Shown here in pieces: positions 55,484-63,378 of a stretch of DNA of 64,000 nt. Where the stretch lies: assembly GCF_014764405.1 (NCBI RefSeq), contig NZ_CP061725.1, forward strand, positions 4,092,001 to 4,156,000. Reading direction: 5' to 3'. The stretch's first letter is position 1, and each line of letters starts with the position of its first letter. Both the position numbers and the translations under genes were made by a program. This DNA is from Micromonospora craniellae. GTDB taxonomy: Bacteria; Actinomycetota; Actinomycetes; Mycobacteriales; Micromonosporaceae. The notes under the pieces are model-generated. The model made no database searches. It was not told where the DNA came from and was given only the letters and a program-made list of their open reading frames with translations.

Positions 55484-56593
55484 TCACAGCAGTACGAGGT
55501 CGTCGCGGTGGACGACCTCTCGTTCGTACGCCGGGCCGAGCGCCGCGGCAAGGTCCGAGGTGGACCGGCCGAGCAGGCCGGGCAGTTCGACCGCGTCGTA
55601 GTTGACCAGCCCTCGGGCGACCGGCGCGCCGGAGGTGTCGACCAGGTCCACCGGGTCACCGGCGGTGAACGCCCCGTCGACGGCGGTGATCCCGGCCGGC
55701 AACAGCGACTTGCGGCGGCCCACCACCGCGGCGACCGCGCCCGGGTCGAGGTGCAGCCGTCCCCGGGGCGCGGTGGCATGGGCCAGCCAGAACAGCCGTG
55801 CGGCCGGGCGGCTGAGACTGGGGTGGAAGAACGTGCCGACGGGCTCACCGGCCAGCGCCGCGACCGCCTGCGGCGCGGAGGTCAGCACCACCGGGATGCC
55901 GAATCCGGTGGCGATCCGGGCCGCCTCGACCTTGGTCACCATGCCGCCGGTGCCGACTCCGGCCCGTCCGGCGCCGCCGATGTCGACACCGGCCAGGTCC
56001 GACTCGTCGCGTACCTCGGCGATCCGGCGGGCGCCGGGACGCGACGGGTTGCCGGTCCAGAGCGCGTCGACGTCGGAGAGGAGCACCAGCAGATCGGCGT
56101 CGACCAGCGCGGCCACCAGCGCGGCCAGCCGGTCGTTGTCACCGAACCGGATCTCCTCGGTGGCCACCGTGTCGTTCTCGTTGACGATCGGCACCGCCCG
56201 CAGGTCGAGGAGCTTGCGCAGCGTGCGGTACGCGTTGCGGTAGTGCGCCCGCCGGGTCACGTCGTCGACGGTGAGCAGCACCTGCCCGACGGTCCGGCCG
56301 TGCCGGGCGAAGGCGGCGGCGTACCGCCCGATCAGCAGGCCCTGACCGACGCTCGCGGCGGCCTGCTGGGTGGCCAGGTCACGTGGTCGCCGGGAGAGCC
56401 CGAGCGGGGCCAGGCCGGCGGCGATCGCGCCGGACGAGACCAGCACGACCTCACGCCCGCCGGCCGTCCGCGTCCCGAGGGCGTCGACCAATGCGTCCAC
56501 CCGCCCGTCGTCCAGACCGCCCGTGGCGGTGGTCAACGAGGAGGAACCGATCTTGACAACGACCCGCCGGGCCGCCGTTACCGCGTCACGCAC
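55484..56593 (-). CDS. proB: glutamate 5-kinase
   Basis: 369 residues; GTG 56593. Amino-acid kinase domain: VVVKIGSSSLT, VLVSSGAIAAGL, IVNENDTVATEE, FGDNDRLAALVA and LLSDVDALW; then a C-terminal PUA domain (about 275-355, GRLHLDPGAVAAVVGRRKSLLPAGI, shown in parts). It phosphorylates glutamate, with feedback by proline through the kinase domain. An alternative longer opening upstream is not supported. It is transcribed with proA. Confidence 0.96.
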   Translation of the reverse strand: MRDAVTAARRVVVKIGSSSLTTATGGLDDGRVDALVDALGTRTAGGREVVLVSSGAIAAGLAPLGLSRRPRDLATQQAAASVGQGLLIGRYAAAFARHGRTVGQVLLTVDDVTRRAHYRNAYRTLRKLLDLRAVPIVNENDTVATEEIRFGDNDRLAALVAALVDADLLVLLSDVDALWTGNPSRPGARRIAEVRDESDLAGVDIGGAGRAGVGTGGMVTKVEAARIATGFGIPVVLTSAPQAVAALAGEPVGTFFHPSLSRPAARLFWLAHATAPRGRLHLDPGAVAAVVGRRKSLLPAGITAVDGAFTAGDPVDLVDTSGAPVARGLVNYDAVELPGLLGRSTSDLAAALGPAYEREVVHRDDLVLL

Positions 56594-56654
56594 CCGCCTA
56601 TTCTGCGTGGTCGGCGCGGTGCGGCCCGGCGGCCTTCCCATAGTCTGGCCGCTT

Positions 56655-56969
56655 GTGACACCAGACGAGTACGTCGAGGCGGTACTGGAGCTCGTCGACC
56701 GGATACCGCCGGGCCGGGTGATGTCGTACGGCGGGGTCGCCGACGCGCTCACCGAGCGCTCCGGGCGGGCGTCCGCCCGGCTGGTCGGATCGATCATGGC
56801 TCGACAGGGTGGCGCCGTCGGATGGCACCGGGTGGTCAACGCCACAGGTGCGATGCCGCCCCGGCTCGCCGCCGAGGCGCGGGCGCGCTGGCTGAGCGAG
56901 GGTACGCCGCTGCGCGCGGGCCGGGTCGACATGCGGGTGGCGCAGTGGCGGCCCGGAGAGGGGATGTGA
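56655..56969 (+). CDS. alkyltransferase-like protein (Atl, MGMT C-terminal domain)
   Basis: 104 residues; GTG 56655. Y-G-G-V-A-D...VGSIMARQGGAVGWHRVVNATGAMPP shows the DNA-binding MGMT fold where the reactive Cys (PCHRV) is replaced by Trp (GWHRV). Atl proteins bind O6-alkylguanine and flag it for nucleotide excision repair rather than repairing it. It diverges from proB across 61 bp. Confidence 0.88.
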   Translation: MTPDEYVEAVLELVDRIPPGRVMSYGGVADALTERSGRASARLVGSIMARQGGAVGWHRVVNATGAMPPRLAAEARARWLSEGTPLRAGRVDMRVAQWRPGEGM

Positions 56970-57001
56970 CCCGCGCCATAACGTGAGTAACATTCGGCGC
57001 C

Positions 57002-58489
57002 ATGAACGCGTCGCCGGGTGGAGCCGGCCCATCGACAGGCTCCGCGCCTGGCCCCTCGGCCGGGTCGGCGCCTGGCCGCACATCCGGGTTGCCGCGCAGG
57101 GTGCACGCCGGGTACGCGCTCGGCTCGCTGGCCACGGGAGCCTTCGGCACCGTGCCGGGGCTGCTGCTGTTGCCGTACCTCACCGACACGCTCGGCGTGG
57201 CCGCCGGGGTGGCGGCCCTGCTGGTGCTGCTGCCTAAGGCATGGGACGTGCTGGTCAACCCGGTGGCCGGGCGGATCTCCGACCGGACCCGGTCGCGGTG
57301 GGGCGCCCGCCGACCGTACCTGCTCGTCGCCGGGTTGGCGCTGGCCGTGCTGTTCGGCTCGATCTTCGCCGCGCCGTTCGGCGCCGGGCCGGCCGCCGGC
57401 GCGTACGTGGCGATCGCCTTCCTGGCCACGGCCACCGCGTTCGCCTTCTTCCAGGTGCCGTACGTGGCGATGCCGGCCGAGCTGACCGACGACTACGCCG
57501 ACCGTACCCGGATGATGACCTGGCGGATCGCGGTGCTGGCGCTGGCCATCCTGGTCGCCGGTGCGGTGGCCCCGCTGGTCCGTGACGCCGCCGGTGGTGG
57601 CGTGCCGGGGCACCGCTGGATGGGCGTGTTCGTGGCCGCGCTGATCGCGGTGGGTGCCGTCGGCGCGTTCCTCGGCACCCGGTCGGCCCCGCAGGGCTCG
57701 GTCGGGGAGAGCGAGCCGAGCCTGCGCGCCCAACTCGCCGTCGCCGGTCGCAACCGGCCGTTCCGGGCGTTGCTGCTCTGCTTCGTGGTGCAGTCCGCCG
57801 GGGTGGCCACGATCCTCGCCGGGGTGCAGTACTTCGCCGACCAGATCCTGCGCGACCCGACCACCGGTCCGACGCTGCTCTTCCTCTGCTTCGTCGGGCC
57901 GGCGCTGGTGGTGATGCCGCTGTGGTCGCGGGTGGGCGCCCGGCTGGGCAAGCTGGCCGCGCTGGTGGCCGCCTCGTTGATCCTGACCGCCGGTGGACTG
58001 GCGCTGGTCACCGCGCCGGTGCTGCCCGCCGTCGTGGTCTACCTGCTGGTCGCGGTGCTCGGCGTCGGGTACGCCGGTCAGCAGGTGTTCGCGCTGGCCA
58101 TGCTCCCGGACTGCATCGCGTACGACACGGCCCGCACCGGCCGGCGGCAGGCGGGCGTCTTCACCGGCCTGTGGACGGCCGGCGAGACCTTCGGCCTGGC
58201 CCTCGGGCCGGGCATCTTCGGTCTGGTGCTCGCGCTCACCGGCTACGTCTCCTCCACCACCGGCGCCGCCGCGGTCCAGTCCGATACCGCCCGCCTGGGC
58301 GTCCTGCTCGGCTTCACCATTCTCCCGGCCCTGCTGATCGGCCTGGCCACCACCCTGCTCCGTCCCTACAACCTGACCCCCACCCCCACCCCCACCCCCA
58401 GCACCTCCGGCACCTCCGGTGCCGATCATGGAGTTGTGGCGGGGACGAAAGCCGCGGAGAACCACGGAAAGGGCACCACTACTCCATGA
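57002..58489 (+). CDS. MFS transporter (GPH/MFS_2 type)
   Basis: 495 residues with about twelve membrane helices; characteristic of the sodium- or proton-coupled sugar (GPH) group are DVLVNPVAGRISDRTRSRWGARRPYLL and MPAELTDDY...RMMTWRI (shown in parts). Upstream ATG 57002 follows a low-complexity N-terminus. The C-terminus TPTPTPTPS and then ADHGVVAGTKAAENHG comes from a run of ACCCCC and from the palindrome copy B, so the original protein probably ended earlier. Substrate unknown. Confidence 0.85.
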   Translation: MNASPGGAGPSTGSAPGPSAGSAPGRTSGLPRRVHAGYALGSLATGAFGTVPGLLLLPYLTDTLGVAAGVAALLVLLPKAWDVLVNPVAGRISDRTRSRWGARRPYLLVAGLALAVLFGSIFAAPFGAGPAAGAYVAIAFLATATAFAFFQVPYVAMPAELTDDYADRTRMMTWRIAVLALAILVAGAVAPLVRDAAGGGVPGHRWMGVFVAALIAVGAVGAFLGTRSAPQGSVGESEPSLRAQLAVAGRNRPFRALLLCFVVQSAGVATILAGVQYFADQILRDPTTGPTLLFLCFVGPALVVMPLWSRVGARLGKLAALVAASLILTAGGLALVTAPVLPAVVVYLLVAVLGVGYAGQQVFALAMLPDCIAYDTARTGRRQAGVFTGLWTAGETFGLALGPGIFGLVLALTGYVSSTTGAAAVQSDTARLGVLLGFTILPALLIGLATTLLRPYNLTPTPTPTPSTSGTSGADHGVVAGTKAAENHGKGTTTP

Positions 58490-58492
58490 TCG
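58423..58492. repeat. dispersed palindrome family II, copy B, spanning a stop/start junction
   Basis: Arms CGATCATGGAGTTGTGG (58423-58439) and CCACTACTCCATGATCG (58476-58492), one mismatch. The right arm carries ATGA (58486-58489), which is both the stop of the MFS gene and the start ATG of the PLP gene. Copy A is at 36144-36213 with the same arms. Confidence 0.92.
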
Positions 58493-59958
58493 ACGAGAGC
58501 GGGTCGGCACTGCCGACGCACGGGGTACCGGCGGAACGGGTGTTGGCGGAGATCCGCAGCCTGCGGGCGGGGGACCGGCCGACGCACGGTGGGCGGCTCT
58601 TCGCGTACGTGTACGACGCCGCCGTCGCCGGGCTGGACGAGTTGGCCGCTGCGGCGTACGCCGAGAGCGCGCACGTCAACGGCTTGGACCCGACCGCCTT
58701 CCCGTCGCTGCTGGCAATGGAGAACGCGCTGGCCGGCGCGGCGGCACGGGTGCTGGGCGGCGGGCCCGGCACGAGCGCGCCGGAGGTGGTCGGCAGTGTC
58801 ACCAGCGGCGGCACCGAATCGCTGATCCTGGCCGTCAAGGCCGCCCGTGACGCCCGGCCCGAGGTCACCGCACCCCGGATCGTGGTGCCGGCCAGCGCCC
58901 ACGCCGCGTTCGCCAAGGCCGCCCACTACCTGCGGGTGGAACTCGACACCGTACCGGTCGACCCGGCCACGCTACGGCCCTCGGTCGCCGACGTGGCCGC
59001 CGCGATCAGGCCGGAGACCGTGCTGGTGGCCTGCTCCGCTCCCTCGTACGCGCACGGTGTGGTCGACCCGGTGGCGCAGATCGCCGAGACGGCCGCGAAG
59101 GCCGGGGTGCGCTGCCACGTGGACGCCTGCTTCGGCGGGTGGACCCTGCCGTACCTGCGTCGCCTCGGCGTCGAGGTGCCCGCGTTCGACTTCGCCGTCG
59201 CCGGGGTCACCTCGATCTCGGTGGACCTGCACAAGTACGCATACGCGCCGAAGGGCGTCTCGGTGCTGCTGCACCGCGATCCGGGGCTGCGCGCCCCGCA
59301 GTACTTCGCGTACGCCGACTGGCCCGGGTACACGATCGTCAACCCGGTGATCTCCTCCACCCGGTCCGGCGGCCCGATCGCCGCCGCGTACGCCACGCTG
59401 CGGCACCTTGGCGACGACGGCTACCTGGAGTTGGCCCGCCGGACCCGGGAGGCGGTACGCGTACTGGCCGACGCGGTGCGCGGCGTGGACGGGCTGCGGC
59501 TGGTCGCCGAGCCGGAGTCGACCGTGGTCTGCCTCACCGCCACCGAGTCCGGCCCCGACCTGTTCGTCCTGGTCGACGAGTTGGCCGCGCGGGGTTGGCA
59601 CACCCAGCCCCAGCTCACGTACGCCGGTCTGCCGCGCAGTGTGCACCTGACGGTGACCGCGGCGGTCGCGCCCACGGCGGCGGAGTTCGGCGCCGACCTG
59701 GCCGAGGCGGTCGCGGCGGCCGACGCGGCCGGTCCGGTCGCGCTGCCGCCGGAACTGCTCACGCTGGCCGGGTCGCTCACCCCGGAGGCACTCACCGCCG
59801 ACATGGTCGCCGGGTTGGCCGCCGGGTTGGGCCTCGGCGGCGGTGGGCTGCCGGAGCGGATGGCCCCGGTGAACACCCTGCTGGACGCCGCGCCACCGGC
59901 GTTGCGGGAGCGTCTGCTGGTGGAGTTCGTCAGCCTGCTGCAACGCCCGTCCTACTGA
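58486..59958 (+). CDS. PLP-dependent decarboxylase / sphingosine-phosphate-lyase-like enzyme
   Basis: 490 residues from ATG 58486 inside palindrome copy B. Fold-type I PLP enzyme: VGSVTSGGTESLILA phosphate loop, HVDACFGGWTLPYL with the Asp on the pyridine nitrogen, and SVDLHKYAYAPKGVSVLL with the Schiff-base Lys at about 250. The pattern is shared by bacterial glutamate/tyrosine decarboxylases and sphingosine-1-phosphate lyases; the STRSGGP and WPGYTIVNPV segments favour the lyase/DTD group. The physiological start may be further downstream, since the first 15 residues include repeat sequence. Confidence 0.88.
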   Translation: MIDESGSALPTHGVPAERVLAEIRSLRAGDRPTHGGRLFAYVYDAAVAGLDELAAAAYAESAHVNGLDPTAFPSLLAMENALAGAAARVLGGGPGTSAPEVVGSVTSGGTESLILAVKAARDARPEVTAPRIVVPASAHAAFAKAAHYLRVELDTVPVDPATLRPSVADVAAAIRPETVLVACSAPSYAHGVVDPVAQIAETAAKAGVRCHVDACFGGWTLPYLRRLGVEVPAFDFAVAGVTSISVDLHKYAYAPKGVSVLLHRDPGLRAPQYFAYADWPGYTIVNPVISSTRSGGPIAAAYATLRHLGDDGYLELARRTREAVRVLADAVRGVDGLRLVAEPESTVVCLTATESGPDLFVLVDELAARGWHTQPQLTYAGLPRSVHLTVTAAVAPTAAEFGADLAEAVAAADAAGPVALPPELLTLAGSLTPEALTADMVAGLAAGLGLGGGGLPERMAPVNTLLDAAPPALRERLLVEFVSLLQRPSY

Positions 59959-59987
59959 TCGCTCCGGCCACGCCATGCGCGCGGACC

Positions 59988-60048
59988 GGCTGCGCCGTGC
60001 GTGCAGATCGGGCTGCGCCGTGCGTGCAGATCGGGCTGCGCCGTGCGT
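59988..60048 (+). repeat. 23-bp tandem repeat, 2.6 copies
   Basis: GGCTGCGCCGTGCGTGCAGATCG at 59988-60010 and 60011-60033 exactly repeated, then a partial GGCTGCGCCGTGCGT at 60034-60048 that runs into palindrome copy 4. It lies in the gap after the PLP gene and is non-coding as far as can be seen. Confidence 0.88.
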
Positions 60049-60049
60049 T

Positions 60050-60097
60050 AGGAAGGGACCCTTTTAGTGCACGAGGCGTTAGCAGGGGACCCTTCCT
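60050..60097. repeat. dispersed palindrome family I, copy 4 (reverse orientation)
   Basis: Arms AGGAAGGGACCCTTTTA (60050-60066) and TAGCAGGGGACCCTTCCT (60080-60097), imperfectly complementary. Read on the other strand its loop begins ACGCCTCGTGCA, the same as copy 3. It lies 57 bp before the nuoB-like gene. Confidence 0.9.
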
Positions 60098-60154
60098 TAC
60101 ACGAAGCTCGGGTGGGCGCTGTGGTTGACTGTCGGGGACGGGAAGGGGACGGTC

Positions 60155-60766
60155 GTGCAGCTACCGGCGGTGCTCGGCGAGCCGATCAAGTTCGTGCTCA
60201 ACTGGGGCCGGCGGTATTCGCTCTGGGTCTTCAACTTCGGGTTGGCCTGCTGCGCCATCGAGTTCATCGCGACCAGCATGTCCCGGCACGACTTCATGCG
60301 GCTCGGCGTGATCCCGTTCGCGCACGGGCCCCGCCAGGCCGACCTGATGGTGGTCTCCGGCACGGTCACCGACAAGATGGCCCCGGCGATCAAGCGGCTC
60401 TACGACCAGATGCCCGAGCCCAAGTACGTCATCTCGTTCGGTGCCTGCTCCAACTGCGGCGGCCCGTACTGGGACTCGTACTCGGTGACCAAGGGCGTCG
60501 ACCAGCTCATCCCGGTCGACGTGTACGTGCCGGGCTGCCCGCCCCGGCCGGAGGCGCTGCTGCACGGCATCCTCCGCCTTCAGGAGAAGATCGCCGCCGA
60601 GCAGTCCGGCATCGGCGGCGTACCCCGCCCCGACCCGCTCGCCCCACCCGTGGACGCGCCGCCCGCCGACGTCGCCCCGCCGGTCGACGCACCGCCCGCC
60701 GATGGTGCGCCACCCCGCGACGCGGCCTCGCTCACCGCCCCGCCGGTACGGCCGCCGACCCCCTGA
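60155..60766 (+). CDS. nuoB: NADH-quinone oxidoreductase subunit B-like protein
   Basis: 203 residues from GTG 60155 (AAGGGGA seven bases upstream; a TTG at 60125 in frame has no clear site). The N2 iron-sulfur ligands are present: Cys32 and Cys33 in LACCAIEF, Cys98 in GACSNCGG and Cys128 in GCPPRPEA. After residue 150 there is a Pro/Ala-rich tail PPVDAPPADVAPP-type repeats not found in standard NuoB. The gene belongs to a second nuo-like set in related actinomycetes with a nuoC-like gene at 63379, but two unrelated genes intervene here. Confidence 0.9.
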   Translation: MQLPAVLGEPIKFVLNWGRRYSLWVFNFGLACCAIEFIATSMSRHDFMRLGVIPFAHGPRQADLMVVSGTVTDKMAPAIKRLYDQMPEPKYVISFGACSNCGGPYWDSYSVTKGVDQLIPVDVYVPGCPPRPEALLHGILRLQEKIAAEQSGIGGVPRPDPLAPPVDAPPADVAPPVDAPPADGAPPRDAASLTAPPVRPPTP

Positions 60767-60822
60767 ACTCGCGGCTCGGCGCGGTCGCCGTCACGGTGGC
60801 GACTGGACGCTAGCGTGCGGTC

Positions 60823-62136
60823 ATGACCGACTTCGCGGAGCCGCGCTCCGCCTTCATCGTCAAGGTGCTGACCGAGGAATTCGGCACCCTGATGGCGCTC
60901 GACCCGGCCGCCTTCCGCCGCAAGTTCCGCAAGATGGCCGCGTCGCCGTTCGCGTTCTACCGGGGCAGTGCCAGCCTCTTCTACGCCGACCAGCGCGGCG
61001 ACTTCGCCGACGAGCGGTTCCTGGACGGGCAGACCAGCCGGGTGTGGATCCACGGCGACCTGCACGCGGAGAACTTCGGCACCTACATGAACGGCTCCGG
61101 CCAGCTCGTCTTCAACGTCAACGACTTCGACGAGGCGTACGTCGGGCCGTTCACCTGGGATCTGCGACGGTTCGTCGCCAGCGTGGCTCTGATCGGCTAC
61201 ACCAAGGCACTCTCCGACCGGGTGATCAGCGACCTGGTCAGCACGTTCGCCGAGCACTACCTGACCGAGCTGCGGGCCATCGCCGCGGGCGGCGACGACG
61301 CGATCGGTTCGATCACGCTGGACAACGCCGACGGCGTACTGCGCCGGGTGCTCCAGCAGGCCCGCCTCAACACCCGGGTGGACCTGCTGCGCGAGCAGAC
61401 CACCGTCGACAAGTACGAGCGGCGGTTCTCGCTGCGCGACGGCGTGTACGAGATCGACGGCGACGTCCGGGCCCGGGTCTGCGCCGCCTTCCAGGACTAC
61501 CTGGACACGCTGCCCGCCACCACGACGGCGCGTCCGGTCGCGGCGCAGATCAAGGACGTGGTGCTACGCAAGGGGGTGGGGATCGGGTCGGCCGGGCTGC
61601 CGTCGTACAACCTCCTGCTGGAGGGGCACACCCAGGCGCTGGAGAACGACGTCCTGATCTACATGAAGCAGGCCCAGGTGCCGGCGGTCGCCCGCCACGT
61701 CGACGACGAGCACGTCCGGGGCTACTTCCGCCACCAGGGCCACCGTACGGCCGAGTCGCAGCGCGCACTGCAGGCGCACGCCGACCCGTGGGTGGGCTTC
61801 ACCGAACTGGACGGGGTGGGTCAGCTCGTCGCGGAGGTTTCCCCGTACGCGGCCGACCTGGACTGGGCGGACGTCAACGAAGCCGAGGAACTGGCCGGGG
61901 TGCTGGCCGACCTCGGCCGGGCGGTCGCCCGGATGCACTCGGTCGCCGACGACGAGTCCAGCCACGACCTGGTCGACTACTCCACCGAGGAGGCGATCGT
62001 CGCGGCCGTCGACGCGGATCCCGCCGGCTTCGTCGCGCACCTGGTCGACTTCGCCCACGCGTACGGCGTCCGGGCGCGGCAGGACCATCAGTATTTTGTG
62101 GACCTGTTCCGCAACAGCCAACTGCCGGGCGTCTAG
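60823..62136 (+). CDS. DUF2252 protein (kinase-like fold)
   Basis: 437 residues with the signature VWIHGDLHAENFGTYM and VFNVNDFDEAYVGPFTWDLRRF, the catalytic-loop and Mg-loop patterns of an aminoglycoside-kinase-like fold, then KDVVLRKGVGIGSAGLPSYNLLLEG (shown in parts). No substrate is known for DUF2252. It ends exactly where the glucose-dehydrogenase-like gene on the other strand ends. It separates nuoB-like from nuoC-like. Confidence 0.88.
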   Translation: MTDFAEPRSAFIVKVLTEEFGTLMALDPAAFRRKFRKMAASPFAFYRGSASLFYADQRGDFADERFLDGQTSRVWIHGDLHAENFGTYMNGSGQLVFNVNDFDEAYVGPFTWDLRRFVASVALIGYTKALSDRVISDLVSTFAEHYLTELRAIAAGGDDAIGSITLDNADGVLRRVLQQARLNTRVDLLREQTTVDKYERRFSLRDGVYEIDGDVRARVCAAFQDYLDTLPATTTARPVAAQIKDVVLRKGVGIGSAGLPSYNLLLEGHTQALENDVLIYMKQAQVPAVARHVDDEHVRGYFRHQGHRTAESQRALQAHADPWVGFTELDGVGQLVAEVSPYAADLDWADVNEAEELAGVLADLGRAVARMHSVADDESSHDLVDYSTEEAIVAAVDADPAGFVAHLVDFAHAYGVRARQDHQYFVDLFRNSQLPGV

Positions 62137-63198
62137 TCACCGCCGCTCGGGTGAGGCGGTGAAGTCGATGACGACCTTGATGTCCTCGGGCCCGGGGGAG
62201 TAGGCCGAGGCGTACTCCGACAGCGGCACCCGGCGGGTGATCAGCGAGCCGAGCCAGTCCCGGTCGGCACGGGCCAGCGCCTCGGCGGCGGCGTCCCAGT
62301 GCCGTCGGTTGGCGTTCACCGATCCGAAGACGACGTTGTTCTCCAACACCAGGGTGCGGTTGAGCGCACCCGCGTCGAAGTCGATGGTCCGGCCGCCGGT
62401 GGAGACCCCGGCCAGGCAGACGATCCCGGTCGGCGCGACCTTGCACATCGCCTCCAGGACGACCACCGGCGCGCCGGTGCACTCCACGATCACGTCCGGC
62501 TCGAAGTCGAGTTCCTCGACCGGCCCCGAGTGGTACGTGGCACCGAGTGCACCGGCCAACGCGAGCTTCGGCCCCTCGGTGGCCCGGTCGAGCACGTGCA
62601 CCGAGAGACCACGCTGACTGGCCAGCAGGGCGGCCAGCAGACCGATCGGCCCGGCGCCGGTGATCAGGGCGGTACGCGGCTGCCACTCCGCCCGCCGGCC
62701 GATCCGGTCGATGTGGTCCCACGCCTTGACCACCACGCTCGTCGGTTCGAGCAGCACGCCCACCTCGTCCAGGTCCGGGTCGAGGCCGACGGCGAACCGG
62801 GGTTGCAGACGCCAGCGTTCGCGGGCGAACCCCGGCAGCCCCTTGATGCCGTGCTCGGTGAACAGGCCGTTGCGGCACATGTCCCACTCGTCCACCGCGC
62901 AGTTCGGGCAGGGCAGCGGGTCCGGGTGCCGGACGATCCCGGCGACCAGGTCACCGGCCTGCAGGGTGCCGGTCGGGTCCTCCAGCACCCGGCCCAACGA
63001 CTCGTGCCCGAGCACCAGGCGCTCGGCACCGGGCGGCGCCTCGCCGTACTGCCCGTCGATGATCTCGATGTCGGTGCCGCAGACTCCGACCGCGACCGCC
63101 TCGACCAGGACCGCCCCCTCCTCGGTGGCCGGTTCCGGGTAGTCGTGGAGCAGCCGCAGCGAGCCGGGCACTCCCGGGGTCACGGTCACAGCGCGCAC
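62137..63198 (-). CDS. zinc-dependent glucose 1-dehydrogenase-like oxidoreductase
   Basis: 353 residues; GTG 63198. MDR (medium-chain) fold: catalytic zinc ligands GVCGTDIEI and LGHESLGRV, structural zinc cysteines PCPNCAVDEWDMC, Rossmann loop GAGPIGLLAAL and a second nucleotide part VLDRATEGPKL. The N-terminus and the GLPGFARERWRLQP segment match the archaeal-type glucose dehydrogenase group. The true sugar is not proved. Confidence 0.88.
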   Translation of the reverse strand: MRAVTVTPGVPGSLRLLHDYPEPATEEGAVLVEAVAVGVCGTDIEIIDGQYGEAPPGAERLVLGHESLGRVLEDPTGTLQAGDLVAGIVRHPDPLPCPNCAVDEWDMCRNGLFTEHGIKGLPGFARERWRLQPRFAVGLDPDLDEVGVLLEPTSVVVKAWDHIDRIGRRAEWQPRTALITGAGPIGLLAALLASQRGLSVHVLDRATEGPKLALAGALGATYHSGPVEELDFEPDVIVECTGAPVVVLEAMCKVAPTGIVCLAGVSTGGRTIDFDAGALNRTLVLENNVVFGSVNANRRHWDAAAEALARADRDWLGSLITRRVPLSEYASAYSPGPEDIKVVIDFTASPERR

Positions 63199-63378
63199 GG
63201 ACCCATCCTGTCCGGCACCGAGGGCACGCCGTCGGCAAAGCCGGGATCTCCACCCGGCCGCGTACCACCGGCACAGGCCACCGCCGACCGAGAGCCGGAC
63301 CGCCGGCCGGTGCACGGGCCGTCCGAGGGTGCTCGCAGCCGGGCACGGGCGGCAGGACACGCCCTAGGATCAGCGGCA

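Noticed and set aside
58376..58420. ACCCCC run at the end of the MFS gene as a regulatory repeat
   Set aside because: A simple coding microsatellite (Thr-Pro) explains it; no second copy.
56594..58510. Long minus-strand extension of proB
   Set aside because: Gly/Arg-rich antisense of the MFS gene; kinase homology begins only at the GTG 56593.
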